In this document: piece after piece, positions 1 to 12,182 of the stretch
Position numbering within the stretch: the stretch's first letter is position 1
How the letters are laid out: each line of letters opens with the position of its first letter
Assembly: GCA_015680685.1 (NCBI GenBank)
Contig: MNCI01002172.1
Span: 97,389-161,388, forward strand
DNA: 64,000 bases
Origin: Gnetum montanum
Taxonomy: Eukaryota > Streptophyta > Gnetopsida > Gnetales > Gnetaceae
Direction of reading: 5' to 3'
Notes under the pieces: model-generated
The model's input: only the letters and a program-made list of their open reading frames with translations
The model's database searches: none
What the model was told of the DNA's origin: nothing
Position numbers and translations under genes: made by a program

Positions 1-2340
1 AGAAGGAGTCCTATAATACTCCTGAGCTTGATAGTGACGTGGTGGTGTCACATGACCAATAGAGTCATGTGGAGAGATTGGCTGCTACACGTAGTATCCA
101 TATGGATCCGGTTGTCGGTAAGGGTATTGCTTCCTAGGTGGTGGAATCCCCCATGACTGTGGGTATTTCCATTGCTAGTGTTGCTCAATAGGTTGTGGCA
201 GAGTTCCACTGGGATAATATGTTAATGGTTGGTGGAACTACCTCGGGTTACCTTGGGGATAAGATAACCTTCGGGGTGCTTGCCATTTGTTAAGTCTTCG
301 ATTGAGATCATACACCCCAGACTCTTGTAGATGTGAGAGTATTGGGAAACATCCCTTAGGATGGTCATATTGGCATATCTCACATCCACCGTCATTGTCT
401 GTATTCAAATCCACAACCTCTTCAGTGATAGCCATTTTACCCTTACCTCTGTTACGTGCATGGTCCAAATCCCTCTTCTTCTTTTTATCATAGTCACTAC
501 TTCGCTCCTTAGAATCCTCTACAATTTTAAGAATGGTCTCAAATCTACTATCTAAGGAGTTCCACATTTGTTCTACCTTAGCCGACACTTCTATTATTAA
601 TTTTTGCAGTAGTAAGGTTTTCCTATGCACCAACTCTTCGAGTGATGACTCTTCCTCCTCCTCACAAAATTTTACTCCCCTTTTTTGGAGGGAAGGATCG
701 TGGTTATATTCTTCCATGCTTTCTCTCTTACATAGCTCTCCTTCCTTAGCTACTTGTTCCAGCAATCTATGGATCCGATTGGACCTAAGCTCAGATAATC
801 TCCCTTGGGCATATGTTCCAAGGGTTCTCCTAGTTTCATACCTAATTCCATCTATGAGGTGGCATAGTTGATCCTGCTGCAAGTAACCATGGCCTAGATA
901 ATGATGTAATATTGTATAATAATGGCCCATGGTAGCATCCAAGGATTCATGAGTTCCCTACTTTCATCCTTGGATTTTTTTCGCAAGTTGGACACTTGGG
1001 AGTACGTTTGATATTTATCATTAAACAGTTCAAGCATCGTACTCCACCTCCTACTGGTTTCTAGTTCTAAGGACTGGTACTAGCTTTCGACTTCTTTTAC
1101 GAGTGTCCTTGGAAACAACTTTAATTTTTTCCACTCGTTTTCGATGTTCTGCAAGGCACATGCATCATGAAATGCCTGTAAGTGGTTCTAAGGATCAACG
1201 TTGTATCCCCTCTCAAATCATGGGATATTATTCATGTCTAGTCTCTTGATCCTGCTATCTTTCTGGTGCCTTGTAGGAATTTTCACAGCCTCCGTGATGT
1301 CTAACATGCTTTGGGTTGCAATTAGGGGTTCTTTGTTGTCATTTCTTTCATAGTATCTATGATGTCTACATGGTTTCCTACTTTCCCTTCTTTCATGCCT
1401 TGATTCTCTAGAGTGCCCTGGTCCTCGCTCTCAACTCTCTCGTCGAGGTCTCTCATTTTTCTTACCCTTATCCTCATGGTTAGGTTCCTTATGACTACAT
1501 CCTAATGTTGAAGGAGAGGATGAATGTGATGATGAAGGGGAAGAAGAAGGAGAACCATCTCCATGACGATGTTTCCTACCTTCTCTTCGGTGGTCCTGGC
1601 CTTGATCATGATAATGATTATAATGCTCACCCTTGTCATGTGTTTGTGTTCTCTCATTGAACACTTGGTGTTCATGGAGATCAGAACCAGGGTTGTGAAT
1701 CGTGGAGCATAGGTTCTGATACACCACCTACTAACCATCGTTAGGAGGGGGAACATTATTTTGTTAAGAGCCTATGAAAATAGGTTCACCACCCTCAATT
1801 TTTTTTAAGATAGGTGAAGCATTACGGGGGCCTTTGCCCTTCAACAATGTGTGGCATCTCTCCTGCTGCAAATCTCATTGACATTATACTTCTATGCGAT
1901 GGTAGTCCCTTGAGTTTTAATTGCATGCAACATACCTAGCATATAATTGTAACGTGCCTATTCATGAAAGGGCATGAAGGAGCATGTTGGAGGCTACTCT
2001 ATCTGGAGGCAACACTATGTTACCCTCCAAGTCTCTCTAACGCAGTTGTTCATCTTGATGAAAAAAAATGTAAAGTTGGGTATATATTCATCATGATGAA
2101 TATATACCACACTAAATTTTTGAGTAACTAGCGGATTTTGGTTATGTGTGTTGTGCTGTCGACTATCTCTAGTGTTGTTCCTAGGCGGTGAAGTGCTCTT
2201 GTTCGAAGAAGAATATATTTTAGTCTCATTCGGCGTGCTACTTACTGTTATCTTATTTTTCTCTTGATTAATCTTAAGGGCTTGTTTAAGCTTCCCAAAA
2301 ATGTGGATGATTTCCTATGTTCTATGTAGCACACAAACAG
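1..2340 (-). pseudogene. gag polyprotein gene of E1, broken
   Basis: Gag forms the virus-like particle. The longest open piece (942 to 238) carries the stretch after the capsid core: a conserved ETRRTLGTYAQGRLSELRS block, an acidic EEEEES segment, a coiled-coil-like region, a basic KKKKR stretch, and a compact knuckle CEICQYDHPKGC (C-x2-C-x3-H-x3-C). It is followed by SHLQESGVYDLN and a Q/P-rich tail. Upstream pieces near 1727-1431 encode the hydrophilic, histidine- and glutamate-rich linker seen also at 58562. Stops and frame changes separate the pieces. Open-frame starts here are not true starts; the real N terminus should lie near 2330. Confidence 0.85.
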
Positions 2341-2364
2341 CTAAGTCTCCGGCAATGGCGTCAA
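2341..2364 (-). promoter_or_regulatory. primer binding site of E1 (tRNA-Asp-like)
   Basis: Immediately inside the LTR the minus strand reads TTGACGCCATTGCCGGAGA. It resembles the tRNA-Asp complement used by Athila/Tat elements (TGGCGCCGTTGCCGGGGA) with a few changes. Similar sites follow the LTRs at 20329, 30790, 32084, 43511 and 58006, which supports the LTR boundary here. Confidence 0.75.
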
Positions 2365-3168
2365 TGATGAGTGGTGAGATACCCCTACACTCAACCATAC
2401 GAATACGAGTGTCTCACACGCGATCCAGTCGAACTCCAAGGACTAAGTGCTTATGCACCAAATGGAACACTTAAGGTTAATCAATCATTATCTTCCCAAA
2501 CATACTTGTATTGTCATGGTTGTATGGTTAAGTAAGCTTGACGTATGTGATTTTTATGTCTTTTATCTTTTTAATGCCTATGCTAGTAGGAGAAAGGGTG
2601 AAGAGACTAAGTAACTAACTTTCACTAACTAAGCTCTAATCATCCTAGCATCAGTATCTGTTCCCACATGTCATACACACCTTGAATTAGTGCAACACTA
2701 CTGGGATTACAAAATGCTATTCGTTACTAGGTTACTACGCGTAGCGCACGTGCTTGAAGCGGTCATACTGAATGCACTTAACTGGGAGAGTTGAGGGTTG
2801 AGAGAGATTTAATTATCTAAGAAAGAATTTAAACATTCAATAGTAATTAAGTCCTATTTAGCTTAGTCCATGTACTGTAAGGTTTATTAAAAAGTTCATC
2901 TTTATTGATGTACACAAATGTGTGCTTAGGTACAATTTGCTCGAATAAAGATCCGTTCACTTTGAGACTCCTACTATGGGCACATGGAAATTATTCTATC
3001 TCTAGAATGGTAAAACTGCTAGAGTTTAGCTAAGGGTCTAGATCTAGATGAAGAAACAAGGTAAAGCCACCTCTTATTTATAAAACTAGCGACGGGCTAC
3101 GATATCATGTACGCGATATTGTAGAGGCCGACGCGATATCGCAGATGATGTGATATCGTGGCTCATCA
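2365..3168 (-). repeat. 5' LTR of E1
   Basis: This 804-bp LTR has the ends TGATGA and TCATCA. On the minus strand it carries a GATATC palindrome cluster, a TATA box and a conserved R/U5 block (2651-2750) with paired TTGGTAA-type motifs. It finishes with the ACCACTCATCA end shared by the other LTRs. The 5 bases after it (3169-3173) are AGTGG. The partner copy of the target duplication is outside the window. Confidence 0.88.
3071..3160 (-). promoter_or_regulatory. LTR core promoter of E1: GATATC palindrome array and TATA box
   Basis: Four GATAT(C/T) cores lie at 3101, 3115, 3135 and 3152, several within ACGCGATATC contexts. They are followed on the minus strand by a TATAAATA-type box at 3075-3083 and by AAGAGG. 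The same order of palindromes, TATA and AAGAGG occurs in the LTRs at 11373 and 57213. Promoter function is inferred from position; the motifs are seen. Confidence 0.7.
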
Positions 3169-4200
3169 AGTGGGATCTGAGCAAGGTGGCCAAGGTGAAT
3201 GCTCTTCTCAACCTTCATCCTAAATTTGATTCGATGAATTATTACATGTACGAGACATCTAACAAGTATGTGCTTTCTTCTGCAAAGTTATTATGTATTT
3301 GTAGGCATTCTAATGAGTACCTGTGGAAATGCATGCATGAACTACAAGAGAGGATAACTAGCCAAGATGAGAAGATAAAGGATTTTCAATCTAGATATGA
3401 CTTTATAATGGCTAAATCATGAGGAGATAGTACCTAGCATACCTCTAAGATTGAGTATGTCAGGTATTGGATAGCTCTAAGAGGTAAGAACAAGGCCACA
3501 TGGAAGCTGGTAGAGTAGTAACTCTAGATGGATTTTCTTGCTTAGAAGAACCAAGATTGGAAGAATTATAGCACAAAGGTTTATTGGTGGGGGCATACAT
3601 AGAAGAATCACAAGCATTAGTATAAGTGTGAGCATGATGCATACTTTCATGGCATAAGGAAGAATATATTGAATGCTACCACCTCAAGATGTTTCCTAAG
3701 GTAACTAGTGAAAAGCAAGCATATGACTTGTTCATGTAGAGTATGGTTGTGAGTGACTCTCCCATGAGGCAAGTTTTCACCCCCTCTAGAGAGTCATCTT
3801 TTGTCATGTTTTCTATGAATCCATCTACATGGATTGCTATTGATAAAGGCAAGACCCTTGTAGGTATTGAATTTAGCCAAGAAGACTGGATGCAACTTCT
3901 TGAAGTTGAGATCCTCCATTGCATGGAGGCTAGGCTTGGAAAGTTACCTTCAGAACTCATCGATGTCAGACCATCCCAGGTTAGTTTCTACTACGTTATT
4001 CTTTTATGCTTTTTATGTTTTGAGTTAGCTCATGTAATGTATGCTTGCTTACTAATTGTGCATATTTTTTAATGGTTATGGTAGGTACTAGGAAATGTTG
4101 CAAGCCCCAATGACCTAGTAGAGGAAGTAAAAGCTGCATCCCCACCTAGTGCTACTAGTTGAGCATGATCAAATGTACCTTCCACTAGGCTTATTTTTTG
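3169..4200 (+). other. unassigned segment with two plus-strand open stretches
   Basis: This stretch sits between the E1 LTR and a repeat field. One open stretch ends at 3422 and has a coiled-coil-like end (LQERITSQDEKIKDF). Another (3743-4072) reads IDKGKTLVGIEFSQEDWMQLL and MEARLGKLPSELIDVRP. A broken frame with scattered codable blocks lies between them. I recognise no family. Host gene relic or the accessory frame of an old retroelement are both possible. The first open stretch begins inside the LTR, so its apparent start is not real. Confidence 0.3.
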
Positions 4201-4329
4201 CTACAATTTTTCCATGTGATGCTATTCATGCTTTGTATTTCTATTCATATTACATTTTCTATGAATGATTATTTGCTAAATGTAATGTGCAAACTTTTAT
4301 TTTTATATGATGATTTTATTGCATTTGCA

Positions 4330-4900
4330 ATGAATATGCAAGTTTAGGTCATTGCCAACCATAGCAACACTAGGTCATTGCAAGCCATAGCAAGTCTATT
4401 GTTAGTTTAAAGACTTGACAGGCAAAGGTAGTAGTTTAAGGCCATTCCAGAATGTTGTAAGAGTATTAAAGGTGATAGTTTTAGTCCATCATGGACCACC
4501 ATAATAGTTTTAAAAGTGATAGTTTTAGGCCATTTTGGGCCACAATGATAGTTTAAGGGTGATAGTTTAAGCCTATTTCGAGCCATCATGTTGCCAATTT
4601 AAGGCCATAGTGGGCCATGGAGTCACCAAGTTTAAGATCATGGTGGGCCATGACAATATTTTAAGGTCATTTTAAGTCTTTGCAAGGGAATTAAAAGTGA
4701 TAGCTTTAGGCCATTCCAAGGTACAATGATATTTTTAGGCCATTCTCAGCCACAATGATAGTTTTAAAAGTAATAGTTTTAGGCCATTCTAGATTGCAAA
4801 GATAGTTTTAGGCCATTCTAAGCTATGGGTGATAGAATTGAAAGTGATAGTTTAAGGGCATTCCAAGCCTTTGTGTTGCCAACTTAAGGCCATGGTGGGC
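4330..4900. repeat. degenerate short tandem repeat field (GATAGTTTTAGGCCATT type)
   Basis: About a dozen imperfect units of roughly 30-50 bases share the core GATAGTTTTAGGCCATTC followed by variants of GGGCCACAATG. Unit length and order vary, as in an old, drifting minisatellite. No coding frame runs through it. It may be part of the 3' region of the minus-strand Tat-type relic to its right; this is not shown. Confidence 0.7.
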
Positions 4901-5188
4901 TATCCACTACTGTCTCTCTTTTTGTAATTTTAGCTCTTATGATTTTTATGCATTTTTAAGGTTTTTTATGCATTAAAGTAATAACTATGGAAGTATAAAC
5001 TAACAAGAAAATATGTAAAAAAAATGGATGAATGCACAAACTAAGAAAATAAATGCATAATCTAAGCAAACAAGCTAAATGCAAATAACATGCTACCATA
5101 CTAATCTAATGTAACACAAATGCAACATAAGTAGAAAGTAAGGTACAAGGCACAAAAAAGAAAATACTAGGTAGGAACCTAGCACATT
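4901..5188. other. A/T-rich non-coding stretch, probable element interior
   Basis: This short stretch between the repeat field and the protease relic holds many A-rich runs and no recognisable motif. Confidence 0.4.
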
Positions 5189-5806
5189 TTAAACTAAAGG
5201 GATGCATTGATCATGAAATTTCTTTCTAACTCTATGTGGGTTAGGAGGCATGTAGGGTCTGGCTTGCATTATCCAGTACTCCTCATGACCTTTGCTTGCT
5301 ATGTCAAAGGGTAATTTTTCCCAAAGGGAATCCTTTGGAAGTTCATCAAATTCTACCACTTTTTCAAGTCTGTTCACCTTGTGCATTTCATTTTCTATCA
5401 TAGGTGCATCATCAAGAAATTCAACTTCTAACCCTTGCTTCATATCTATGTTGTTGATGGCCAAAGGGATAGTGTTATCACCATGGATGATAACTTCACC
5501 ACCTTCATATAGGAGGTGGATCTCTTGATGAATTGAAGAGGAGAAAGCTTGTAATTGGGCTAGACAAGGTCTATCCAATAGTAAGTTAAAGCCTAACATT
5601 TCATCTATAATAATGAATTTAGCAGTGGTGGAGAATTGCTCCCCTACTACAAAGGTTATGGTGATAGTGCCCCTAACAATGATGTGCGAGTCATTAAAGG
5701 ATTTCAGACACGTGGTTTTCTTTATTCTAATTTGATTTATGATGCCTAACTTATTCACAATTATGTATGATATAACATTCATTGCTACACCATCATTGAC
5801 ATGCAC
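5189..5806 (-). pseudogene. retropepsin-like protease region of a Tat-type Gypsy element (E0)
   Basis: The open piece of 205 codons begins with VNDGVAMNVISYIIVNKLG, which matches the position of the retropepsin active site in Tat elements (D-G followed by hydrophobic residues). A flap-like region and LLDRPCLAQLQAFSSSIHQ follow, in place of the family's LLGRPW(I/L)...PSSLHQ block, then HGDN. The C terminus (EYWIMQARPYMPPNP) leads toward RT, which is not found further left. It is the most intact part of E0. Lineage assignment rests on the protease and the gag knuckle. Confidence 0.72.
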
Positions 5807-8050
5807 TCTACAAATCCTACATTACCCAATGTGTATGATAAAGAACATGGGAGCTATTAGGACCTTTCCCCTCTAAAGATTGATCTTAATTTCTTCATTG
5901 CAAAATGCTAGGGATGTAAAACTTAATTCTTGTGACATGAGAGGAAACATCATTACATGGATGGAGCTCTCATCTATAGGGATGCCCTTTGTAATAGGGA
6001 TGAAGGTCAAAATATGCACTAGTGCTTCACAATGTGTAGATGAGGTCATGATTAGGTCATACAGGCTAAATGTTGTGTTCTTCTATTGGAGCACTTGTTT
6101 GACTTGGGCTAATGAATCCATGAAGTGTTTGTTATTAGTCATGTTTTTGCTGGCCTTAACTTCTTCTATGTGGCCTAAGAGATGGATCTCCTATGGAGGC
6201 AACTTAGGCTTTATTTGCCTAGTTTGTTTAGGGGCCTCCATGCTCCCTGGTGGTTTTCTTGTTGTATTCTCTTTAGTTCTTTTGGCCATAGGGACCACAG
6301 ATATGGGAACTGGTTTTGGCAGACCTAGCACTTTTTGGTCTTGATGTTCCCTAGCCATCTTTTCTAGAATATGCTCATTAGGTCCCCTATGTTTCCACCT
6401 CAAGGGCCTGTCAATGTTGCTAATGAGGTTTCCCCTTGGAAAGCAAGGAACTAACACATTAGCCACTATTGTGTTTTAGGAAAGTGAGAGGCTAGCATGT
6501 TGTGGCACTTGGATGATGAAGGATGGCTAAACCATTGTTGTTGATTCAACTTGTAGGGGGGACCTTAAGTATGAAGGAAATTATGGATTCTTAAGGTGAC
6601 ACTCTAACAATGAATGGAGGCCTCAAATCTGTGGCGACTGAGGGATCTCTTACACTACCAAAGGACACCTAGACCACAAATGGCTACTACATCGATTCTA
6701 GGTTGTTATTAATGCTAATAGAGTTTATGACATAGCTAACATAATTTGGGCTTAGAGGGTTGTTGTACACCCTCATAGAATCATTTTGAGGCCTAATTGT
6801 GTTTGTAGTGTAAAGTACTAGAGTACCTCTGTCAATTGTCCTTTGTAGATTGTCCTGCAAGGCTATGCAAAAGTCAGTGTTATGTTTGGGCAACTAGTGG
6901 TAGTGGCAAAATTGATCTAGCCTAAAGTGCTTTGGGACTCAGGGCTCATTTGGGGCCATTAACGTGGGATTCCTTAGTATCTCGTAATATCTATCATGTT
7001 TCTTATAGACATCCTTCGACATTTTCTTCTACTAGATGTGTTTAGCTTTTAATAGTTTATCTGGTAGCTCTAAAGGTTTTAATTGCAACAAGGTGTACCT
7101 AGAGCGATCCTTGCACTCAAAGTTAGGCCTTGTGATAGCTTGCATTGTGGCCACTAAGGATGTAGTCTGTTTGGTTGCCCTTGTGCTAGGGTTGATGGCT
7201 TTGTTGTTAGTTATGGCTTTGGGCTACCTAGCTATTGGCCTTGGGATAGTTTCTTTGGCCTCTTTGGCCATAGTTGCCACTATTGCATTCTACTTTCCCT
7301 TATCCTTGTCTCTCTTTGCATGCTAGTTTTTGTAGGCCACATAGGCCTAGCTCTTGCCAGCTTCTGGTGCATCTTATATGCTCTTGGTTTGGGTGAAGGC
7401 TTGGCTTAGGAATTGTGGGCCTAGTAGTACACCATCAACTTTATAGGGTCATTAACTATGCCATTAAAAATGGCTATGAGATGTGCTTCTACTATTGGCC
7501 TTTGTATTTTTTTTAGTAAAGCACTCTAGCATTGAATGAATTTCTACATAGGCTTTAGGTGGCCCTGATTGAATTACATTAATTGATCTAAGGTGGTCTC
7601 CAACTTCAAGTTGTATTTGAAATGCATCATGAATTAGCCCAAGAGGTCTGCCAAAGAGGAGATGGAGCTTCTAGGTAGTGCATGATACCAATCTAACACT
7701 TTTCCAATGAGTGACATGGAAAACACATCTGATGGCATGCAACCATGCTTGAAATAGCAAATACTTTGATCTAAATATGACCAGAAGTGCATTGGGGTCC
7801 TTCTCATAATTGTATTTGGTGAATTGAGGTAGTGGAACTCCAGTTGAAAGAGTTAGAGGTGGGACCACAAGACTTATAAGGTCGTCTTGGTAGAAGTCCA
7901 TCACTTCTTTTGTCAAGCTTTGGATCATCTAGAATTCCTAGTCTAAGTTTTGAGATGTTCCAGTCAGTTGTGGTAGCTACACAATTTACTATTGGACTAG
8001 CTGTGTGGTCCATTGCCTAGTTGTAGGTTGTAGAATCATAGAATGTGCTT
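5807..8050 (-). pseudogene. gag region of Tat-type Gypsy element E0, badly broken
   Basis: Minus-strand frame fragments include a capsid-like stretch near 7900-7500 (FTKYNYEKDPNALLVIF, AWLHAIRCVFH) and a knuckle-like block near 6930-6820. The latter reads QFCHYH-stop-LPKHNTDFCIALQ followed by DNLQRTIDRGTLV. This has the C-x2-H...H-x4-C and L-x2-I-x2-G spacing of Tat gag proteins. Stops and shifts are frequent. The right boundary near 8050-8090 is where a plus-strand integrase begins; no LTR or primer site separates them, so a deletion or a truncating insertion is inferred. Confidence 0.6.
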
Positions 8051-8089
8051 GATGAGTGGGTTGTGTTGTAGGGATGATGATCAGGGTAG

Positions 8090-9426
8090 GAAATGCATAC
8101 GTGGGTAACTACCCACAGAGACAAACTGGCATAGTAGCATTCTCACCTATCTCCTTACTCAAAAAACACCATAGGAGCTGGACCTTAGGAAGAAACAACA
8201 GTTTCTTCACAAAGCCAAGTACTTCATGCAGATCAATGGAAAACTTTACAAAGTGTGTTTTGATGGCTTGGTTCGATGGTGTGTGCCCGATGTAGACCAA
8301 TTGAGAGTTTTCCAAGATGCTCATGAAGGCCCTTGTGGGGGTCACTATGCAGGGAGATGAGCGGCTATTAAGATCTTGCTTGCAGGATATTACTGGCCAA
8401 CATTATTTCAGGATGCCCATCAATTTGTCCGATCTTGTAAGCACTGTCAACGTGATGGGGGAATAACTACTAAAATGGAGGGTCCACAACAATGGATTCA
8501 ACCGTTAGAACCCTTCGACATTTGGAGAATATACTTTATGGGGCCCATTACACCAATGTCCAATGGAAAAGCTTACATTGTAGTTGTCATACACTATTTA
8601 AAAAAATGGGCTGAAGCAGCTACTATTAAAGAATGCACATCATCTACAGCTACACAATTTTTGTAACAACAAATCGTAAATAGATTTGGTGTGCCACTTG
8701 CACTTATTTCGGATAATGGAACTCACTTCATAGGTGTAACTTTTCAAAAGTTAATGCAATGCTTAGGGGTTGAACATAAATTGACTACACCTTATCACCC
8801 CCAAGCTAACGAACAAGCTGAGGTCACCAACAGGGAGATCACTAAAATATTGACTAGGACAATTAGCAAGTATAAGTGATATTGGAGCACTAAACTCAAT
8901 GATGCTCTTTGGGCATACCGCTCCACTTGGAAACTCCCTATAGGCTACTCTCCCTATGAGTTAGTATACAGAAAGCTCCCAATGCTTTTGATTCAAACCG
9001 AGCTTCGTACACTATCAATAGCTTGTGACCTCCACCTCGACCTTGATCTAGCATAGAAACAAAGGTTGGCAACTTTAAACGTGCTAGACGAAAACCAATT
9101 AGCTGCTTTGTCGTCAAATGAGCTACACAAGGCATATAACAAGCAACATCATGACTTGAAGATTCTAAAGGTTAAGTATCAACTAGGAGATAAGGTTCTA
9201 TACTGGAACCCCACACGTGCCACAACGCACAAAATTTCAAGCACTATGGGAAGGACCTTACATTATTCATGCACCCTTTCCTTCAGGGGCCATGACCATA
9301 TACAAACCTAAGAGCCCTGATAAGAGAATGTTAGTCAATGTGCAACAGACCAAACCCTTCCATGAACTTAGAATGACCAGTGCACATAATGCCTCTGAGA
9401 AGGGACAACCCTGCTCACTATTTTGA
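8090..9426 (+). pseudogene. integrase gene fragment of E8
   Basis: Integrase inserts the cDNA copy. Seen in order are the zinc-binding part (CKHCQRDGG near 8436), the core with WRIYFMGPI, VVIHYLKKWAEAA, LISDNGTHF and AEVTNREI, and the C-terminal part (LWAYRSTWKLPIGYSPYEL, then GDKVLYWNP). The first catalytic aspartate, normally in a V-V-D-Y context, is histidine here (VIHY). The second D (SDNG) and the E are present. In-frame stops occur near 8666 and 8879, and there is a shift after 9200. Confidence 0.88.
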
Positions 9427-11360
9427 ATCTCCTCCTTCCAACTCAATCATGGGGGAGATGGCCACCTCTGCTAAACATTCGAGACCCTCAATTCCTTTTT
9501 AAATTTTTTTTACACATTTTTGTTTTACAAATTTCTTTAATTTTTCTTGTTTTTTTTTTACACCATTGTTTTATACTTTCTCATTTCTTTGTGTGACTAT
9601 TTATTTTATTTTTTATTTTTTTTTCTTTTTATTTTTGTTTTGTTAGATTTGTCACCTTATAAGTGATCATGATGGTGGTATGAACTGTATTCTATTGATT
9701 GCTAATGTTTGGTTTTTACCTTTGAGTTATAATGTTGATACTAAGGTATGGTTCTTTTGATATAACAGGCAATGAGTCCACATCATCCATGCATCCATGA
9801 ATTTCTATGGTCTCTCTTGGCTTGGAAATATACAGTCCCCTTCTTTAATAATAAAACTACTAACAAATTAATGACTGGGCATTTCTCAAACTAAGAAAGG
9901 ACTCAAAGACTGAAAAGGGTGTAACTTCAAAGGGATTTGATGCATTTGTGCTAGCTATTCTCTTGGGTGCTTGGATGCTTTCTTCTTGAGTTTTCTTACC
10001 ATTCCAACATTGCTCCATTATAAGGAAGCTGAGCCAATAAAAATAAATCTTTGCATGGTGTGGTTATCATGCAAAAAAAAATAGTGAGAATTAAAAGCAC
10101 ACACCTTAGACGAAATAATCATCTAGGCTACAAGCACTAGTTATAGAACTAAATAGACATGTTTCCTCTAACTAAGGCCCTTTCTCACTTCCTACTTCTT
10201 CTTTTCTTGTTTTCCTTGAAATGGTGGTGAATCTTTGGCGGAAGCATTCTTGTTACTTCAAGTGGATGGATTGGCCAAATGTATTAATGCGAAGTCACTA
10301 AATGTGGATTTTTTTAGGCTAAACTTGGAATGAGATCTACTTAGTCACATTAACCATAAGTACACAAGGGGCTGTACACCACCTTGTTCTTGGGACTCCA
10401 TTTCATTTTCTTCTTCCCATCATTCTTTCTCCATTTTCCACTTCATTTCTGGTTGTATCAGTAGTCTATATTTTGGTTGATGTATTGTTTTCTCTTTAGA
10501 AAATTCCTGGGGTTAAGTATTTAACTCTTTCCCCCAAATGACATTTCCAGACCCTACGGACTCTTTGAATGTGGGTTTGTTAGGGCATAAAGGGCATGAG
10601 CCTGCTTTGGAGAGAACCCACTGGCATTCTTATTTGATGAATCAGTTAACTTCTTTCCCTTAAACATTTCTGCAATCAACTTTTTTTTGTTTCATTCCCA
10701 TCTCTGACATCCATTTTATTGGCGTTGTTGCTGTTTCTTTTTCTCCATCTTTCTTATTCCTTATCTTTTTCCATTCTATCACTACCAAAGGATCGCTCTT
10801 AGTCATGGGGGCCTTGGTCCAATTTTTTCAATTTTTCCTAACCCCTACACCTTGGGTAGTCACCGATGTTATATCTCTAGAATTTGTATTGGCCATATCA
10901 CAACTCAGCCAATGGACCTTACACCCAGGCAAGGTATCAATTGTATTGTGATTTTCTTATCCTTGCTCATATGTGACTGTGTTGTGTGTGCAAATGGCAA
11001 TCATACAGTAATGGACTGGACTTGGAGGAAACACTCAATATGGACAGGTGGTGGAACAATTGTGCAAGGAACAAGATTAATAGTGTGGCTATGGATGGAC
11101 AATGGAAGGCACAATCTTGGCGTTGGCAGCAACACGTCTTGTCCTTTTCTCTCTCTCTCTATTCTCTTTCAACTGCCAAATAAGGTTGAATCTCAATTGT
11201 GTATAATGTTCACTTTTGTAGTCATGAACACTAATGTTTCCATGTATTGTAATGTTGATCCATTCACATGTCATCCCATTCACCATTAGTTGTCATTCAA
11301 GTTAATAATCCCATACCTTTCCAATATTTTGTAAGGAACTCGAGGATGAGTTTTCATTCA
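9427..11360 (+). other. long 3' untranslated region of E8
   Basis: This non-coding stretch lies between integrase and polypurine tract. It is T-rich at 9480-9650 and has blocks shared with the E5 region at 38380-40430, such as GGCAATGAGTCCACATCATCC near 9770 and AAGGGCATGAGCCTGCTTTGG near 10590. The weak open frames at 10852-11289 have no family resemblance and are not annotated. A region of about 2 kb between pol and LTR is typical of this group in the window. Confidence 0.7.
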
Positions 11361-11372
11361 GTCATGGGGGTA
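11361..11372 (+). promoter_or_regulatory. polypurine tract of E8
   Basis: GTCATGGGGGTA directly precedes the TGATGA start of the LTR. The same CATGGGGGTA precedes the LTR at 40445, and its complement follows the LTR ending at 26619. It would prime plus-strand DNA synthesis. Confidence 0.75.
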
Positions 11373-12182
11373 TGATGAACTACGATATCGCATACGCAAT
11401 ATCGTGTACGCGATATCACATCCACCACACGATATCGCATATGCGATATTGCATCCTGCCTCAACTTCTATAAATAAGAGGTGGTTCCCTTGGTTTCCCA
11501 TACATTAGATTTAGACCCTTAGCCAGACTCTTGAAGTTTTTTCATTCTAGAGTTAGAAATATTTTTGTGTGCCTGCAGTAGGAGTCATAGAGTGAACGGA
11601 TCTTTATTCGAGCAATTTGTACCTGAGCACAATTTTTTGTACGGCATTAAGGACGAACTTTATGATAAACCTTGCAACATATAGATTATAGCTAATTAGT
11701 AATTAATTATTGTTTAATGCTTTCCAAGTTAATTAATATCTCTCTCAACCTTCAACCCCCTTAGTTAAATACACTCAGTACGACCGCTTCGAGCATGCAT
11801 GTCGTGCTTGGTAACCCAATAATGATTAGCATTTGGTAATCCCAACAACGTTGCACTGGTTCAGGATGTGTACGGTAAGTGGGAACGGATACTGGTGTTA
11901 GGAACATTTAGAAACTAGTTAATGTAAGTTAGCCACTTAGTTCTCTCTCCCTCTCCTTCATTAGCAAAAGACATAAAAAATAAAAAATATATAAAAATCA
12001 TATACCTTCAGCTTACTTAACCATACAACTGTGACAATACAAGTAAGTTTGGGAAGACAACGATTAATTAACCTTGAGTTCCATTAAGGCGCATAAGCAC
12101 TTGGTCCTTGGAGTTGGACTGGATCGTGCGTGAAACGCTTATATTCATATGGTTGAGTGTAGAGGTACCTTACCACTCATCA
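11373..12182 (+). repeat. 3' LTR of E8
   Basis: This 810-bp LTR runs from TGATGA to TCATCA. It is close in layout and sequence to the LTR at 57213. It has the palindrome array, the TATA box, the paired GGTAACCCA / GGTAATCCCAAC block at 11811-11860, and the GAGGTACCTTACCACTCATCA end. Flanking bases after it are CTAAC. Confidence 0.9.
11382..11476 (+). promoter_or_regulatory. LTR core promoter of E8: GATATC palindrome array and TATA box
   Basis: At least five GATATC/AATATC/GATATT cores occur in ACGATATCGC and CGCGATATC contexts between 11382 and 11455. TATAAATA at 11469-11476 follows, then AGAGG. The spacing from the array to TATA is about 15-20 bases, as in the LTRs at 25292, 40445 and 57213. 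Confidence 0.7.

Larger units (their letters stand above)
1..3168 (-). mobile_element. E1: Athila-like Ty3/Gypsy LTR retrotransposon, 5' part (5' LTR and gag)
   Basis: Read on the minus strand, the order is LTR (3168 to 2365), primer binding site, then gag running off the left edge of the window. The LTR ends are TGATGA and TCATCA, as in the other Athila-like LTRs of this window. Protease, RT and integrase, if present, lie outside. The gag is close to that of the plus-strand element at 57213, so both belong to one family. The frame is broken in several places, so the copy is dead. The lineage is inferred from its relatives in this window whose RT is visible. Confidence 0.88.
8090..12182 (+). 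mobile_element. E8: 5'-truncated Athila-like element with integrase, 3' region and 3' LTR
   Basis: The element starts abruptly in the linker just before the integrase. The sequence at 8090-8220 matches the same part of E5 at 37080-37190. It then carries integrase, a roughly 2-kb 3' untranslated stretch, a polypurine tract and a complete LTR. Gag, protease and RT are missing. Internal stops make it inactive. Confidence 0.85.

Noticed and set aside
533-871. Plus-strand serine-rich open frame
   Set aside because: It is the antisense shadow of the acidic, E-rich gag segment of E1.
10852-11289. Plus-strand open frame of 145 codons in the E8 3' region
   Set aside because: It lies in the non-coding 3' region and shows no resemblance to retroelement proteins or other families. 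It seems a chance frame.
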